A DNA stretch of 48,344 nt from Uliginosibacterium gangwonense (GTDB taxonomy: Bacteria > Pseudomonadota > Gammaproteobacteria > Burkholderiales > Rhodocyclaceae), in assembly GCA_020723855.1 (NCBI GenBank), contig DYIB01000013.1, positions 1-48,344 of the forward strand. Reading direction: 5' to 3'. The stretch's first letter is position 1. Each line of letters opens with the position of its first letter. A program made the position numbers and the translations under genes. The notes beneath the pieces were generated by a model. It was given only the letters and a program-made list of their open reading frames with translations, was not told the origin of the DNA and did not search any database. Positions 19,790-29,100 of the stretch are shown here, piece after piece.

Positions 19790-20365
19790 ATGCTGGCCCA
19801 GCTCGCCCTCCTGATCCTCGAGGCCGTCAGCGATTTCTTCGTCATCCTGCTGCTGGTGCGCTTCTACATGCAGTGGCTGCGCGTGTCCTTCCGCAATCAG
19901 GTTGGCCAGTTCGTGGTGGCCGTCACCGACTGGCTGGTGCGGCCGGCGCGGCGCGTCATTCCCGGCCTGATGGGGCTGGATCTGTCGAGCTTCGTGCCGG
20001 CTCTGGCCGTGCATAGCCTTTATCTCGCCATCGCCTTCTGGCTCAAGGGTTACGCTTTCGGCGGCGGGCCCCTGCTGGCGGTCATTGGCCTGCTGGCCAT
20101 CGGCTTCCTGGAGCTGATCCGCTATTCGATGTACATCCTCATCGGCGTCGTCATCGTTGCCGCCGTGCTGAGCTGGGTGAATCCCTATTCGCCCGTGGCA
20201 CCCCTGTTCAATGCCCTGGCGCGGCCCTTCCTGCGTCCGCTGCAGCGGGTGATCCCGCCCATCGCCAACGTGGACCTGTCGCCCATCGTGCTGCTGCTGG
20301 TGCTGCAGATCGTGCTGCTGCTGCTCGCCTGGGTGCGCACGGGCCTGCTGCCCCTGTTGATGTGA
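19790..20365 (+). CDS. yggT: YggT-family membrane protein
   Basis: A 191-residue inner-membrane protein made of two YGGT repeats, each with two hydrophobic segments: FYMQWLRVSFRNQVGQFVVA in the first and LSWVNPYSPVAPLFNALARP in the second, then RPLQRVIPPIANVDLSPIV. The family has been linked to osmotic tolerance, but its molecular function is not settled. The ATG is four bases after the proC stop with AAGG upstream. Its TGA overlaps the next gene's GTG (GTGA at 20362-20365). Confidence 0.92.
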   Translation: MLAQLALLILEAVSDFFVILLLVRFYMQWLRVSFRNQVGQFVVAVTDWLVRPARRVIPGLMGLDLSSFVPALAVHSLYLAIAFWLKGYAFGGGPLLAVIGLLAIGFLELIRYSMYILIGVVIVAAVLSWVNPYSPVAPLFNALARPFLRPLQRVIPPIANVDLSPIVLLLVLQIVLLLLAWVRTGLLPLLM

Positions 20366-20664
20366 CGCCGTCCTGGCTCAAGCGCGAGGCGGAAGGCAGG
20401 GTGCTGCTGACGGTGCACGTGCAGCCCGGTGCCAAGAGGACCGAGGTTGCCGGCGTGCATGGCGACGCCCTCAAGATCCGCCTGGCCGCGCCGCCCGTGG
20501 ACGGCAAGGCCAACGATTGCCTGCTGGCCTTCCTGGCCGAGCGTTTGGGCATCGCTCGCGCCGCGGTGGAACTGGTGAGCGGCGCCACGGCGCGGCGCAA
20601 GCGGCTGCGCGTGGCGGGGGTCACCGAGGCGGCCCTGGAGCGCTTGGCGCGGGTTCGCGCTTAA
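20362..20664 (+). CDS. yggU: DUF167/YggU-family protein
   Basis: A 100-residue protein with the DUF167 core: VHVQPGAKRTEVAGVHGDAL, IRLAAPPVDGKAND, and LVSGATARRKRLRVAG. No function is established. The start is GTG at 20362, overlapping the yggT stop by four bases, which indicates translational coupling. It is the last gene of the yggS-proC-yggT-yggU unit; no terminator is obvious after it. Confidence 0.9.
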   Translation: MTPSWLKREAEGRVLLTVHVQPGAKRTEVAGVHGDALKIRLAAPPVDGKANDCLLAFLAERLGIARAAVELVSGATARRKRLRVAGVTEAALERLARVRA

Positions 20665-20678
20665 GCTCGGGCCTTCCC

Positions 20679-20777
20679 TCATGCGCCCGGGCCGGGGACG
20701 TGGGCGGCGCCCAGCGCTTCGGCGATGTCTTCCCGCAGGGACGCGGGCATGGGAAGCGACGCGGTGGGTGCGACCAT
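20679..20777 (-). pseudogene. Possible continuation of the upstream tiny gene after an in-frame TAA
   Basis: A 32-codon frame beginning with ATG immediately after, and in frame with, the TAA that ends the 55-residue gene at 20778. It reads MVAPTASLPMPASLREDIA and ends AHVPGPGA-stop. It has no ribosome binding site of its own apart from the upstream gene's end. Either it is the tail of an 88-codon gene cut by a nonsense mutation, or it is spurious. Confidence 0.3.
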
Positions 20778-20945
20778 TTAGAGCAGCTCCCGCTGCACAT
20801 AGCCGTAGAGGGCGTCCAGGTGGGACCCGATCAGGTCGAAATAGAACTGGCGCCGCTCCAATTCTTTCGCCCGCTCGCCGAAGATCTGCTGCAACCGGGG
20901 ACGGCTCGGCTCCCCGATGCGATGAAACGACAAATGGCATCTCAT
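20778..20945 (-). CDS. Small hypothetical protein, 55 residues
   Basis: An unrecognised protein starting MRCHLSFHRIGEPSRPRL, rich in charged residues and probably helical from residue 15 (RLQQIFGERAKELERR). Support for translation comes from AAGGAG (20955-20960) nine bases before the ATG and a possible promoter further up. The PS-x-x-L...A-x-x-LER pattern faintly recalls the start of HPF/RaiA-type ribosome-associated proteins, but this is only a guess. The gene stops at TAA directly followed in frame by ATG, so it may be a truncated form of a longer protein. It lies 79 bases downstream of pyrX on the same strand. Confidence 0.5.
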   Translation of the reverse strand: MRCHLSFHRIGEPSRPRLQQIFGERAKELERRQFYFDLIGSHLDALYGYVQRELL

Positions 20946-20974
20946 GACGCCTAGCTCCTTTTTCACACCCGGCC

Positions 20975-21005
20975 TTTATATGGGTGCGCAGGAGCGTCCG
21001 CGCAA
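20975..21005 (-). promoter_or_regulatory. Possible promoter of the tiny gene after pyrX
   Basis: On the minus strand, TTGCGC (21005-21000) and TATAAA (20980-20975) are separated by 19 bases, slightly long for sigma-70. The predicted transcript would start near 20968, about 22 bases before the ATG at 20945. Confidence 0.35.
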
Positions 21006-21024
21006 GTGGGGATCCTCCCGGATG

Positions 21025-22302
21025 CTAGCGCGCCTCGAACACCACGCGCCCGTCCACCAGCGTATAGACCACCTTGCCCGGCAGCTCATGGCCCAGGAAG
21101 GGCGTGTTCTTGCCCTGGCTCTTCAGGCTGTCGCGGGTGACGCGCAGCGCTGCCTGGGGATCGAAGATGCATATGTCCGCCGGGGCGCCGGGCGCCAGCG
21201 TGCCCGCGTCTAGCCCCAGGATACGCGCGGCATCGCAGGTGACGCGCGCCAGTGCCCGCTCCAGGGGCAGACGCATTTCCTGCGCCCACTTCAGGGTCAG
21301 GGGCAGCAGCAGCTCCAGCCCGGTGGCGCCCGGTTCCGCCTCGTCGAAGGGCAGTTGCTTGGCGTCATCGTCCACCGGCGTGTGGTCCGAGCACAGGGCG
21401 TCGATACGGCCGTCGGCCAGGGCCTGGCGCAGGACGTCCCGGTCGCGCAGGGAGCGCAGGGGCGGAATCAGGTTGGCGTGGGTGCTGAAGTAGCCGATGT
21501 CCCGCTCCGACAGATGCAAATGGTTGATGGACACGTCGCAGCTCACCGCCAGTCCGTCGCGCCGTGCCGCCTCGATCATGTCCACGGCGTCGGCGCAGGA
21601 GATGCGCGCCACATGCAGGCGCACGCCCGTGTCGCGCGCCAGCCGCAGGGTGGTGGCGAGCGCCACGGTCTCGGCGCTGTAGGGGATGCCGGGCAGTCCC
21701 AGGCGGGTGGCCACCTCGCCGTCGTGAGCCACGCCGTTGCGGCCGAGGAAGGGGTCCCGGGAATGCAGCCACACGGTGAAGCCGAAGGTGGCGGCATACT
21801 GCAGCGCACGCAGCAGCACCTCGGTATTGGCGATGGGCGTATTGGCCTGGCTGAAGGCCACACAGCCGGCCTCCCGCAGCTCGGCCATCTCCGTGAGCTG
21901 CTCGCCCGCCAGGCGCACGGTGAGGGCGCCGATGGGATGGACATGGCTGCGCGACAGGCTACGCGCCCGGTGCTTGAGCATTTCCACCAGGCCCGGCTCG
22001 TCCAGGGGCGGGTCCGTGTCCGGGGGGCAGGACAGGCTGGTGACGCCGCCGGCGGCGGCCGCGGCCAGTTCCGACTCCAGGGTGGCGCGGTATTCGAATC
22101 CCGGCTCGCGCAGGCGCGCCGACAGGTCGATCAGCCCGGGGCACACGACCAGGCCGGCGGCGTCCAGGGTGCGCTCCGCGGTGAAGCCGGCCGGCGCCCG
22201 GCCCAGGGCGGCAATTCGCCCCTCGACAATGAAGACATCCTGCTGCCCGTCGATATGGTTGGCCGGATCGATCAGCCGGCCGTTCTTGATGTGTATGTTC
22301 AT
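21025..22302 (-). CDS. pyrX: Inactive dihydroorotase-like subunit (PyrX / PyrC')
   Basis: A 425-residue amidohydrolase-fold protein of the dihydroorotase family. The canonical metal motif D-x-H-x-H-L-R-E-P-G appears here as D59-L-S61-A-R63-L-R-E-P-G, so both metal-binding histidines are missing, and the later DHAPH-like site reads SDHTPVDDD. The usual flexible-loop region, FDEAEPGATGLE, is kept. In Pseudomonas and related bacteria such inactive PyrC' proteins are needed structurally for aspartate transcarbamoylase. The ATG at 22302 overlaps the pyrB stop by one base, consistent with a stoichiometric complex. A true dihydroorotase must lie elsewhere. Confidence 0.9.
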   Translation of the reverse strand: MNIHIKNGRLIDPANHIDGQQDVFIVEGRIAALGRAPAGFTAERTLDAAGLVVCPGLIDLSARLREPGFEYRATLESELAAAAAGGVTSLSCPPDTDPPLDEPGLVEMLKHRARSLSRSHVHPIGALTVRLAGEQLTEMAELREAGCVAFSQANTPIANTEVLLRALQYAATFGFTVWLHSRDPFLGRNGVAHDGEVATRLGLPGIPYSAETVALATTLRLARDTGVRLHVARISCADAVDMIEAARRDGLAVSCDVSINHLHLSERDIGYFSTHANLIPPLRSLRDRDVLRQALADGRIDALCSDHTPVDDDAKQLPFDEAEPGATGLELLLPLTLKWAQEMRLPLERALARVTCDAARILGLDAGTLAPGAPADICIFDPQAALRVTRDSLKSQGKNTPFLGHELPGKVVYTLVDGRVVFEAR

Positions 22303-23261
22303 CAGTGCGCCGCCAGAATGCTCATCACCGCCATGCGCACGGCGATGCCGAAAGTGACCTGGGGCAGGATGACCGCATGGGGACCGTCCGCCACCGCCGA
22401 ATCGATCTCCACGCCCCGGTTCATGGGGCCCGGGTGCATGACGATGGCGTCGGGCTTGGCCAGCTCCAGCTTGTCCAGGGTGAGGCCGTAGTACTTGAAG
22501 AACTCCTGGGGCGAGGGCAGTAGTGCCCCCTGCATGCGTTCGTTCTGCAGGCGCAGCATCATCACCACGTCCACGTCCTTGAGACCGGCACGCATGTCGT
22601 GGAAGACATGCACGCCCAGCTTCTCCACCTCCGCCGGCAGCAGCGTCTTGGGTCCTATGACACGCACTTCCGGAACGCCCAGCGTGGTCAGGGCGTGGAT
22701 CTGGGAGCGCGCCACGCGCGAATGCAGGATGTCGCCCACCACTGCCACCGTCAGGCCGGTGAAGTCCTTCTTGTAGTGGCGGATGGTGTACATGTCCAGC
22801 AGGCCCTGGGTCGGATGGGCATGGCGGCCGTCGCCGGCGTTGATGACATGGATGTCGTCGCGGCCGATGGCCGACAGGTGCTGGGCGATGAGGTAGGGCG
22901 CGCCGCTGGAGGCGTGGCGCACCACGAACATGTCGGCCTGCATGGCGCACAGGTTGTCTATCGTGTCCAGCAGCGTCTCGCCCTTGGTGGTCGAGGAGGT
23001 CGTGATGTTGAGGTTGATCACGTCCGCCGACAGGCGCTTGGCGGCGATCTCGAAGGTGGTGCGGGTGCGCGTGGAGCTTTCGAAGAACAGGTTGAACACC
23101 GACTTGCCGCGCAGCAGGGGCAGCTTCTTCACCTCGCGCTCGGCGACTTCGGTGAACGGCACCGCGGTGTCGAGGATGGCGGTGATGATGTCGCGCGGCA
23201 GCCCTTCTATGGTCAGCAGGTGTTGCAGCTCGCCGTTCCTGTTGAGTTGCGGGTTATGCAT
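22302..23261 (-). CDS. pyrB: Aspartate carbamoyltransferase catalytic subunit
   Basis: A 319-residue enzyme making carbamoyl-aspartate, the second step of pyrimidine synthesis. Carbamoyl-phosphate binding is shown by [12 protein letters not shown], with [24 protein letters not shown], and [12 protein letters not shown] for aspartate binding. No regulatory pyrI gene is nearby; instead it is followed by pyrX, the class A arrangement. The ATG at 23261 lies eight bases inside the pyrR 3' end. Confidence 0.97.
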   Translation of the reverse strand: MHNPQLNRNGELQHLLTIEGLPRDIITAILDTAVPFTEVAEREVKKLPLLRGKSVFNLFFESSTRTRTTFEIAAKRLSADVINLNITTSSTTKGETLLDTIDNLCAMQADMFVVRHASSGAPYLIAQHLSAIGRDDIHVINAGDGRHAHPTQGLLDMYTIRHYKKDFTGLTVAVVGDILHSRVARSQIHALTTLGVPEVRVIGPKTLLPAEVEKLGVHVFHDMRAGLKDVDVVMMLRLQNERMQGALLPSPQEFFKYYGLTLDKLELAKPDAIVMHPGPMNRGVEIDSAVADGPHAVILPQVTFGIAVRMAVMSILAAH

Positions 23262-23748
23262 CTATGATTCTCAGGGTGAGGAGTCCTTGTTCGTCCTGTT
23301 CCAGTTGCAGGTTCTTGTCCGGCGGGATATTCATGACATGGGCGCAGAAGCGCGCGCAGATGGGCAGCTCGCGCCCGCCCCGGTCCACCAGCACGGCCAG
23401 ATCGATGCGCGCTGGTCGGCCGTAGTCGAACAGCTCGTTCATGGCGGCGCGGATGGTGCGTCCGGTGTAGAGCACGTCGTCGACGATGATGATGGGGCGA
23501 TCGGCGACGTCGAAAGGGATGTCCGAGGGCCGCAATTGCGGATGCAGCCCGCTGCGGTGGAAGTCGTCGCGATAGAAGGCCGGGTCGATGGTGCCCAGGG
23601 GGGTCGGCAAGCCGAGGGCGCGGTGCAGGCGCTCGGCGATCCACACCCCGCCCGTGTGAATCCCCACCAGCGCCGCGTGCGGCGTGATATGGGGGCGGAT
23701 CTGCTCGGCGAGCTGCCGGCACAGCTGTTCGGCGTCAGGCAGTGGCAT
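23254..23748 (-). CDS. pyrR: PyrR-family uracil phosphoribosyltransferase / pyrimidine regulator
   Basis: A 164-residue type I phosphoribosyltransferase. The PRPP-binding motif is [20 protein letters not shown], preceded by the family start [16 protein letters not shown]. In Bacillus PyrR is an RNA-binding attenuator of pyr operons and also has uracil phosphoribosyltransferase activity; in proteobacteria the regulatory role is less certain. It overlaps ruvX by 14 bases and pyrB by eight. I see no clear PyrR-binding hairpin in the tight junctions. Confidence 0.93.
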   Translation of the reverse strand: MPLPDAEQLCRQLAEQIRPHITPHAALVGIHTGGVWIAERLHRALGLPTPLGTIDPAFYRDDFHRSGLHPQLRPSDIPFDVADRPIIIVDDVLYTGRTIRAAMNELFDYGRPARIDLAVLVDRGGRELPICARFCAHVMNIPPDKNLQLEQDEQGLLTLRIIDA

Positions 23749-24193
23749 CGAAGTAGCTCTGCAAAATGATCTGGGCCGCCACGGCGTCCACTTTCTCCTT
23801 GCGCCTGCGCCAATCGAGTCCGGCCTGGCGCAGGGAGTCCTCGGCGGCGCTGGAGCTCAGGCGCTCGTCCACCATCTGTACCGGCAGACCGAAGCGGCCG
23901 TGCAGTTGGTTGGCAAAGCGGCGGCAGCGGGCGGTGAGTTCGTGCTCGGCGCCATCCAGGTGCAGCGGCAGGCCCACCACCAGCAATACCGGCTGCCACT
24001 CCTCGATGAGGCGCGCGATGGCGGCAAAGCGCGCCTCGTTGGCCTCGGCGGCTATGGTGGTGAGGGCGCGCGCCTGGCGCAACAGATGGCTGCCCACGGC
24101 CACCCCGATGCGCTTGAGTCCGAAATCGAACGCCAACACGGTGCCGGTCTGGCCGGCGGCAGGGTGGCGGGAAGGGTGGGGCGCGTCGCTCAT
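23735..24193 (-). CDS. ruvX: Pre-16S rRNA nuclease / Holliday junction resolvase-like YqgF
   Basis: A 152-residue RNase H-fold nuclease. The first catalytic Asp is in [16 protein letters not shown], with [11 protein letters not shown], and the C-terminal acidic site is in [11 protein letters not shown] and [11 protein letters not shown]. It processes the 5' end of 16S rRNA in E. coli. It lies 45 bases after algH and overlaps pyrR; the algH-ruvX-pyrR-pyrB order is common in beta- and gammaproteobacteria. The start is the ATG at 24193. Confidence 0.94.
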   Translation of the reverse strand: MSDAPHPSRHPAAGQTGTVLAFDFGLKRIGVAVGSHLLRQARALTTIAAEANEARFAAIARLIEEWQPVLLVVGLPLHLDGAEHELTARCRRFANQLHGRFGLPVQMVDERLSSSAAEDSLRQAGLDWRRRKEKVDAVAAQIILQSYFDATA

Positions 24194-24238
24194 CGGGGCG
24201 TTATTGTACTCCTCGGCCCCCGGCCCCTTACTTGCCTC

Positions 24239-24805
24239 TCAAGCGTGGCCGGCAACGTCCGAGAGGCGGGCGAAATCGACACCCAATGCCTGCATGGCGG
24301 CCGGCAGGCGCTCTTCCGGCGGCAGGCGGAAAATGATGTACGGGTCGGCCGGCACCGTCAGCCAGGCGTTCTGGGAGATTTCCCATTCCAATTGCCCGGC
24401 GGCCCAGCCGGCATAGCCCAGGGACACCAGGATCTCGCTCGGTTCGCCTTCGCTGCCTACGGCCTGGAGGATGTCGCGCGAACTGGTCAGACCCACTTCG
24501 TCGTGCACCGTTAGGGTGGCCTGCCAGTCGCCGACGGGGCGATGCAGGACGAATCCCCGCTCGGTCTGCACCGGTCCGCCGAAATAGACGGGCATGGCGG
24601 CGAAGCCGGGGGCGTCCAGGGGCAGGTTGATGCGCTCGAACAGCATGCCCAGGGTCATGTCCAAGGGGCGGTTCACCACGATGCCCAGGGCGCCCTGCTC
24701 GTTGTGCTCGCAGATATAGGTGAGGGTGCGGGCAAAATTGGGGTCCGCCATGTTGGGCATGGCGATGAGGAAATGGTGGGTGAGATTGACGGGTTCGGTA
24801 GTCAC
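24239..24805 (-). CDS. algH: AlgH/YqgE-family protein (UPF0301)
   Basis: A 188-residue protein. The family N-terminus is [18 protein letters not shown], followed by [34 protein letters not shown], and [15 protein letters not shown]. AlgH was named from alginate regulation in Pseudomonas; its biochemistry is unknown. The start chosen is GTG at 24805, since the frame upstream has no family similarity. A good -10 box, TACAAT, sits only six bases upstream, so the transcript would start at or very near the GTG. Confidence 0.92.
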   Translation of the reverse strand: MTTEPVNLTHHFLIAMPNMADPNFARTLTYICEHNEQGALGIVVNRPLDMTLGMLFERINLPLDAPGFAAMPVYFGGPVQTERGFVLHRPVGDWQATLTVHDEVGLTSSRDILQAVGSEGEPSEILVSLGYAGWAAGQLEWEISQNAWLTVPADPYIIFRLPPEERLPAAMQALGVDFARLSDVAGHA

Positions 24806-24811
24806 GAACTC

Positions 24812-24841
24812 ATTGTACGCGCCCCGGCGGGGCAGGTCCAA
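24812..24841 (-). promoter_or_regulatory. Putative promoter of algH-ruvX-pyrR-pyrB-pyrX
   Basis: On the minus strand, TTGGAC (24841-24836) and TACAAT (24817-24812) are separated by 18 bases. The predicted start point falls about at the algH GTG (24805), implying a leaderless or nearly leaderless message, or else an unrecognised alternative promoter or start. Confidence 0.4.
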
Positions 24842-24910
24842 ACTTCTTCTGCCCCGGCGCGCCGCCGGCAGGTATGATTGTGCCTCGCACCACTCATCGA
24901 GAAAGACGAG

Positions 24911-26077
24911 ATGGACATGGATTCCCTGGTGATACACGGCGATGCGGGGGTGGAAGACGATTCCGCCATCGCGCCGGCCCTGTATCTGTCTTCGACTTAT
25001 CGTGCCCGCGATGCGTGCGAGTTCGCCGCCATCGCCACCGGAACGCGTCCCCGGCGCTATTACGCGCGCTACGGCAACCCTACCCAGGCGCGCTGCGAAC
25101 AGGTGCTGGCGCGCCTGGAGAACGCCGAGGCCGCGCTGCTGTTCGCCTCCGGCATGGGCGCCGTGAGCACCGCCGTGCTGGCTCTGCTCAAAAGCGGTGA
25201 CCATGTGGTGGCCCAGACCAGCCATTACATGGGCACCACCCGGCTGCTGAGCGAGATCCTGCCGCGCTTCGGCATCCAGGCCACACGGGTGGACCAGACC
25301 GACAGCGGCGCCTTCGAGCGCGCCCTGCGGCCGCAGACCAGGCTGGTGCTGGTCGAGACGCCGTCCAACCCGACCCTGGCCGTCACCGACCTGGCGGCGG
25401 TTGCGGCCAGGGCCCGCGCGCGCGGCATCCTCACTCTCGCCGACAATACCTTCGCCTCCCCCGTGAACCAGCGGCCGCGGGACTTCGGCATCGATCTGGT
25501 GGTGCATAGCGCCACCAAATACCTGGGCGGCCATAGCGATCTGGTGGCGGGCGTGGTGGCCGGGCCCAAGGACCTGGTGGACCGCATCTGGGAGGACAGC
25601 ATCGTCTTCGGCGCCTGTGCCAGCCCGTTCAACGCCTGGCTGATGCTGCGCGGACTGCGCACCCTGACCCTGCGGGTGGAGCGGCAGTCCGCCACCGCCC
25701 TGGAACTGGCGCGCCACCTGGAGCGGCATCCGCAAATCGCCCGGGTGCACTATCCGGGGCTGGAGAGCCATCCCCAGCACGAGTTGGCCAGGCGCCAGAT
25801 GAAAGGCTATGGCGGCGTGCTGAGCTTCGAGGTGAAGGGCGGCTACGAGGCGGCCCGGCGCTTCGTCTGCGCCCTGAAACTCGCCGCCAATGCCGTGAGC
25901 CTGGGCGGGGTGGAAAGCCTGGCGGTGCATGCCGCGTCCGTGTGGGAAGGCACGCTCACGCCGCAACAGATCGAGCAGGCGGGCGTGTCGCCGGCGCTGG
26001 TGCGCTTCTCGGTGGGGCTGGAGAGCGCGCAGGATCTTGCCGCGGACCTGGACCAGGCGCTGGCCGCCGCGGCGTAA
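24911..26077 (+). CDS. PLP-dependent Cys/Met metabolism enzyme (cystathionine gamma-synthase / O-succinylhomoserine sulfhydrylase family)
   Basis: A 388-residue fold type I PLP enzyme. The PLP lysine is K203 in [12 protein letters not shown]; other marks are [44 protein letters not shown] and [14 protein letters not shown]. Family members join a homoserine ester to cysteine or sulfide, or cleave cystathionine. Sequence alone does not separate MetB, MetZ and MetC-like activity here, so I leave the symbol blank. The start is the ATG at 24911 behind GAAAGACGAG; the ATG at 24917 is possible. A TATGAT -10-like box lies at 24873-24878. Confidence 0.9.
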   Translation: MDMDSLVIHGDAGVEDDSAIAPALYLSSTYRARDACEFAAIATGTRPRRYYARYGNPTQARCEQVLARLENAEAALLFASGMGAVSTAVLALLKSGDHVVAQTSHYMGTTRLLSEILPRFGIQATRVDQTDSGAFERALRPQTRLVLVETPSNPTLAVTDLAAVAARARARGILTLADNTFASPVNQRPRDFGIDLVVHSATKYLGGHSDLVAGVVAGPKDLVDRIWEDSIVFGACASPFNAWLMLRGLRTLTLRVERQSATALELARHLERHPQIARVHYPGLESHPQHELARRQMKGYGGVLSFEVKGGYEAARRFVCALKLAANAVSLGGVESLAVHAASVWEGTLTPQQIEQAGVSPALVRFSVGLESAQDLAADLDQALAAAA

Positions 26078-26081
26078 ACGC

Positions 26082-26112
26082 AAAAGGCGCAGGGTGTGGC
26101 CCCGCGCCTGTT
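26082..26112 (-). terminator. Terminator of the pilGHIJL operon
   Basis: Hairpin with outer stem AGGCGC (26085-26090) pairing with GCGCCT (26104-26109) and inner GGG/CCC pairs. Read on the minus strand it ends in CTTTTG, so it suits termination of transcription from pilL. It sits just after the convergent PLP-enzyme gene and may serve both directions weakly. Confidence 0.6.
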
Positions 26113-26129
26113 ACGGTTGAACCGCCTCG

Positions 26130-29100
26130 TTATGCGGTGACGGCCTTGCGCGTATAGCCGGCGATCAGCTCCAGCAGCTCTTCTTCCTGGTAGGGCTTGC
26201 CCAGGTAGTGATTGACCCCGATTTCCTTGGCGTAGTTGCGGTGCTTGTCCGCCGTACGCGAAGTGATCATGATGATGGGAACGCCTTTCAGCCGGGCGTC
26301 GCCGCGCACGTTGCGGGTGAGGTCGAAGCCGTCCATGCGCGGCATTTCGATATCCACCAGGAGCACGTCCGGCACCAGGTCGAGCATCTGCTCGAGCGCG
26401 TCGACGCCGTCCTTGGCCGTGAGCACGTGGTAGCCCTCGCGCGCCAGCAGCCGGCCGGTGATCTTGCGCACCGTGAGCGAGTCGTCCACGATCATCACCG
26501 TCGGAGCCGCCGCGGCCTGGCTTGGCGCCCCGGCGGCCGGGGCGGCAACGGCCGCCCCGACAGGGTGCCGCAGCTCGCGGCTGGCCAGGGCCACGGGATT
26601 GATGATCAGCACCACTTCGCCGTCACCCAGCACCGTGGCGCCGGAGATGCCGATGACCCGAGCCAGTTGCGGCCCGATGTTCTTCACCACGATTTCCTGG
26701 TTGCCGCGCAGCTCGTCCACCTGCACCGCCACCCGCTGGGTACCGCCGCGCAGCAGCAGCACCCAGGTGCGCCGCTGCGGCTCGGGCATGGACTGGAAGT
26801 CGCCCAGCAGCCGCGGCAGGAAGTGGTAGGGATAGCGGTTGCCCAGCCACTCGGCCGCGCCTTCGGTGCGGATGCGCTCCACCGCCTCCGGCTTGAGCTC
26901 GAGCACCTGGTCCACCATGACCGAGGGAATGGCGTAGGTGCGGTTGCCGGTGCGCACCAGCAGCGCCTGGGCCACCGCCAGGGTCAGCGGCAGGTAAATG
27001 CGGAAGCTGGCGCCCTTGCCTGGCTCGGACACGACTTCGATGCGTCCGCCCAGGGAGGCCGCTTCGCTCTTCACCACGTCCATGCCGATGCCGCGGCCGG
27101 CGAGCTCCGACAGCTCGCCGGCCGTGGAAAAGCCGGGATGGAAAATGAACTCGGTCAGCGCCGCCGCGTCGGCATGCTGGTCTTGCGCCAGCAGTCCCTG
27201 CTCGATGGCCTTGGCGCGGATGCGCTCGTAGTTCAGCCCGGCGCCGTCGTCCGAGAGCACGATGGCCACTTCGTTGCTCTCCTGGGTGAGGGCAAGGTTG
27301 ATCTGGCCGATTTCGGGCTTGCCCAGGGCCAGGCGCTGTTCGCGTTCCTCCAGGCCGTGGGTGATGGCGTTGCGCAGCAAGTGCTCCAGAGGCCCGGTCA
27401 TCTTCTCCAGCACCGAGCGGTCCAGTTCGATCTGGCCGCCGCGGATGTCCAGGTTGGCCTTCTTGCCCAGTTCCTTGGCCGTCTGGCGCACCACGCGATA
27501 GAGACGGTCGGCCAGGCTGTTGAACGGCACCATGCGCACGCTCATGAGCGACTGGGACAGCTCGCGGTTCAGGCGCGACTGGCTCACCAGGGCGGCGTCG
27601 GCCTGGTCCAGGTTCTTCAGCAGGTTGTGCTGGACGGTGGTGACGTCATTCACGCTCTCCGCCATCATGCGCGTCAATTCCTGGAAGCGGGTGAAGCGGT
27701 CGAACTCCAGGGGATCGAACTCGGCGTGGGCCTCCTGGGCCGCCTGCAGCCGGGACTGCATCTGGGACTCGGCCTGGATCTCGATCTCGCGCAACTGATT
27801 GCGCAGGCGGATGACGTTCTCCGTCAGCTCCAGCAGCGACTGGCGCAGGGTGCGCATCTCGCCTTCGATGCGCGAGCGCGCGATACTCATCTCGCCGGCC
27901 TCGTTGACCAGGCGGTCTACCAGCTCGGCGCGTACCCGCAGCATGCGCTGGGCGGCGGTTTCCATCTCCGCTTCTTCCGCAACGCGCATCGCGGGGGCGC
28001 CCGCAGCGACGGCTTCCTGGGGCTGCTCCGCCGCGGCCGGATGTTCCAGTTGATCGATCAGTACCTGGGCGCGGTCGAAGGAGGCCTCGAAGTCGTCGAA
28101 GAAGGCGGCGCTGACGGCATTGGCGGCCACCGCCTGCTCGACGCGCGTTTCCATGGCATGGACCAGTTCCCCCAGGCCCATGGCGCCGGCCATGCGGGCA
28201 CTGCCCTTGAGGGTGTGAAGCAGGCGCGCGATGGCATTGGGGATGTCCCCGTTGTCGGGCGCGGCGCGCCACTGGCGCAGCTCGTCGCCGATGGTACGCA
28301 CCAGGTCGTGGGCCTCCTCCAGGAAGATGGGCAGCAGTTGCTCGTCGATGTCGTCCTGCAGCCGGACCTTGCGCCGCTCCACGTGTTCTTCCTTGCCGCT
28401 CACGGCAGGCGTTGCCGCTTCCTGCGTCGGCTCGGGGACGGGCTCTGCCGGCGTTTCCACGGGAGCGGGCGATTCCGCCGGCGCCTCGGCGACCGGTTGT
28501 TGCACCGGGGGCGGCCCCTCGGCAGGGCCGGCGGCTCGCTGCGCGGCTGCGGCCGGTGCCGCTTTGGCGGTTTCCATGAACTGGGCCAGGTCGATGACGT
28601 CGGCCACCTGGGCGGGCGCTGGCTCGGCGTGGCGCGGCAGCGCCACCCGGTCCAGTTCGCTGGCAAGCCCCTCGGCGGCATCGGGCACACGTCTGTCCGC
28701 GACCACGGCGACCATGGCGTCGAGGGTGGACAAGGCGCTGCCCAGCAGCCCGATCAGTTCGCTGTTGCAGGCCTGGCCGGCACGGTTGAGCCGGTCCAGG
28801 GTGTGTTCCAGGGCATGGGCCAGGCGGTTGACCGGCTCGATGCCCACGGTGCCGGAAATCCCGGCCAGGGTATGGGCGGCGCGCACCATCTGCGCCGGCG
28901 GCACCTGCTGGGTCAGCTTGAGATAGTTGAGCTCGTTGCGCAGGGCGGTCAGGTGCTGGCGCGCCTCACCGAGATACATGTCATAGAGGGCGCGCGACAC
29001 CGTCGTGTCGCCCAGCCGCACCACGTCTTCGGACGCCTCCGCCGCGACCCCGTCTTGCGCCAGGGACATTTCTTCCGGAAGCACCATCTCGATCTCTTCC

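Larger units (their letters stand above)
20665..21024. other. Converging interval between yggU and pyrX with two tiny frames
   Basis: 360 bases between two well-supported genes. The minus strand carries two consecutive in-frame small reading frames (20778-20945 and 20679-20777) with promoter-like and Shine-Dalgarno signals upstream. I see no terminator hairpin with a T-run and no RNA gene here. Confidence 0.6.
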
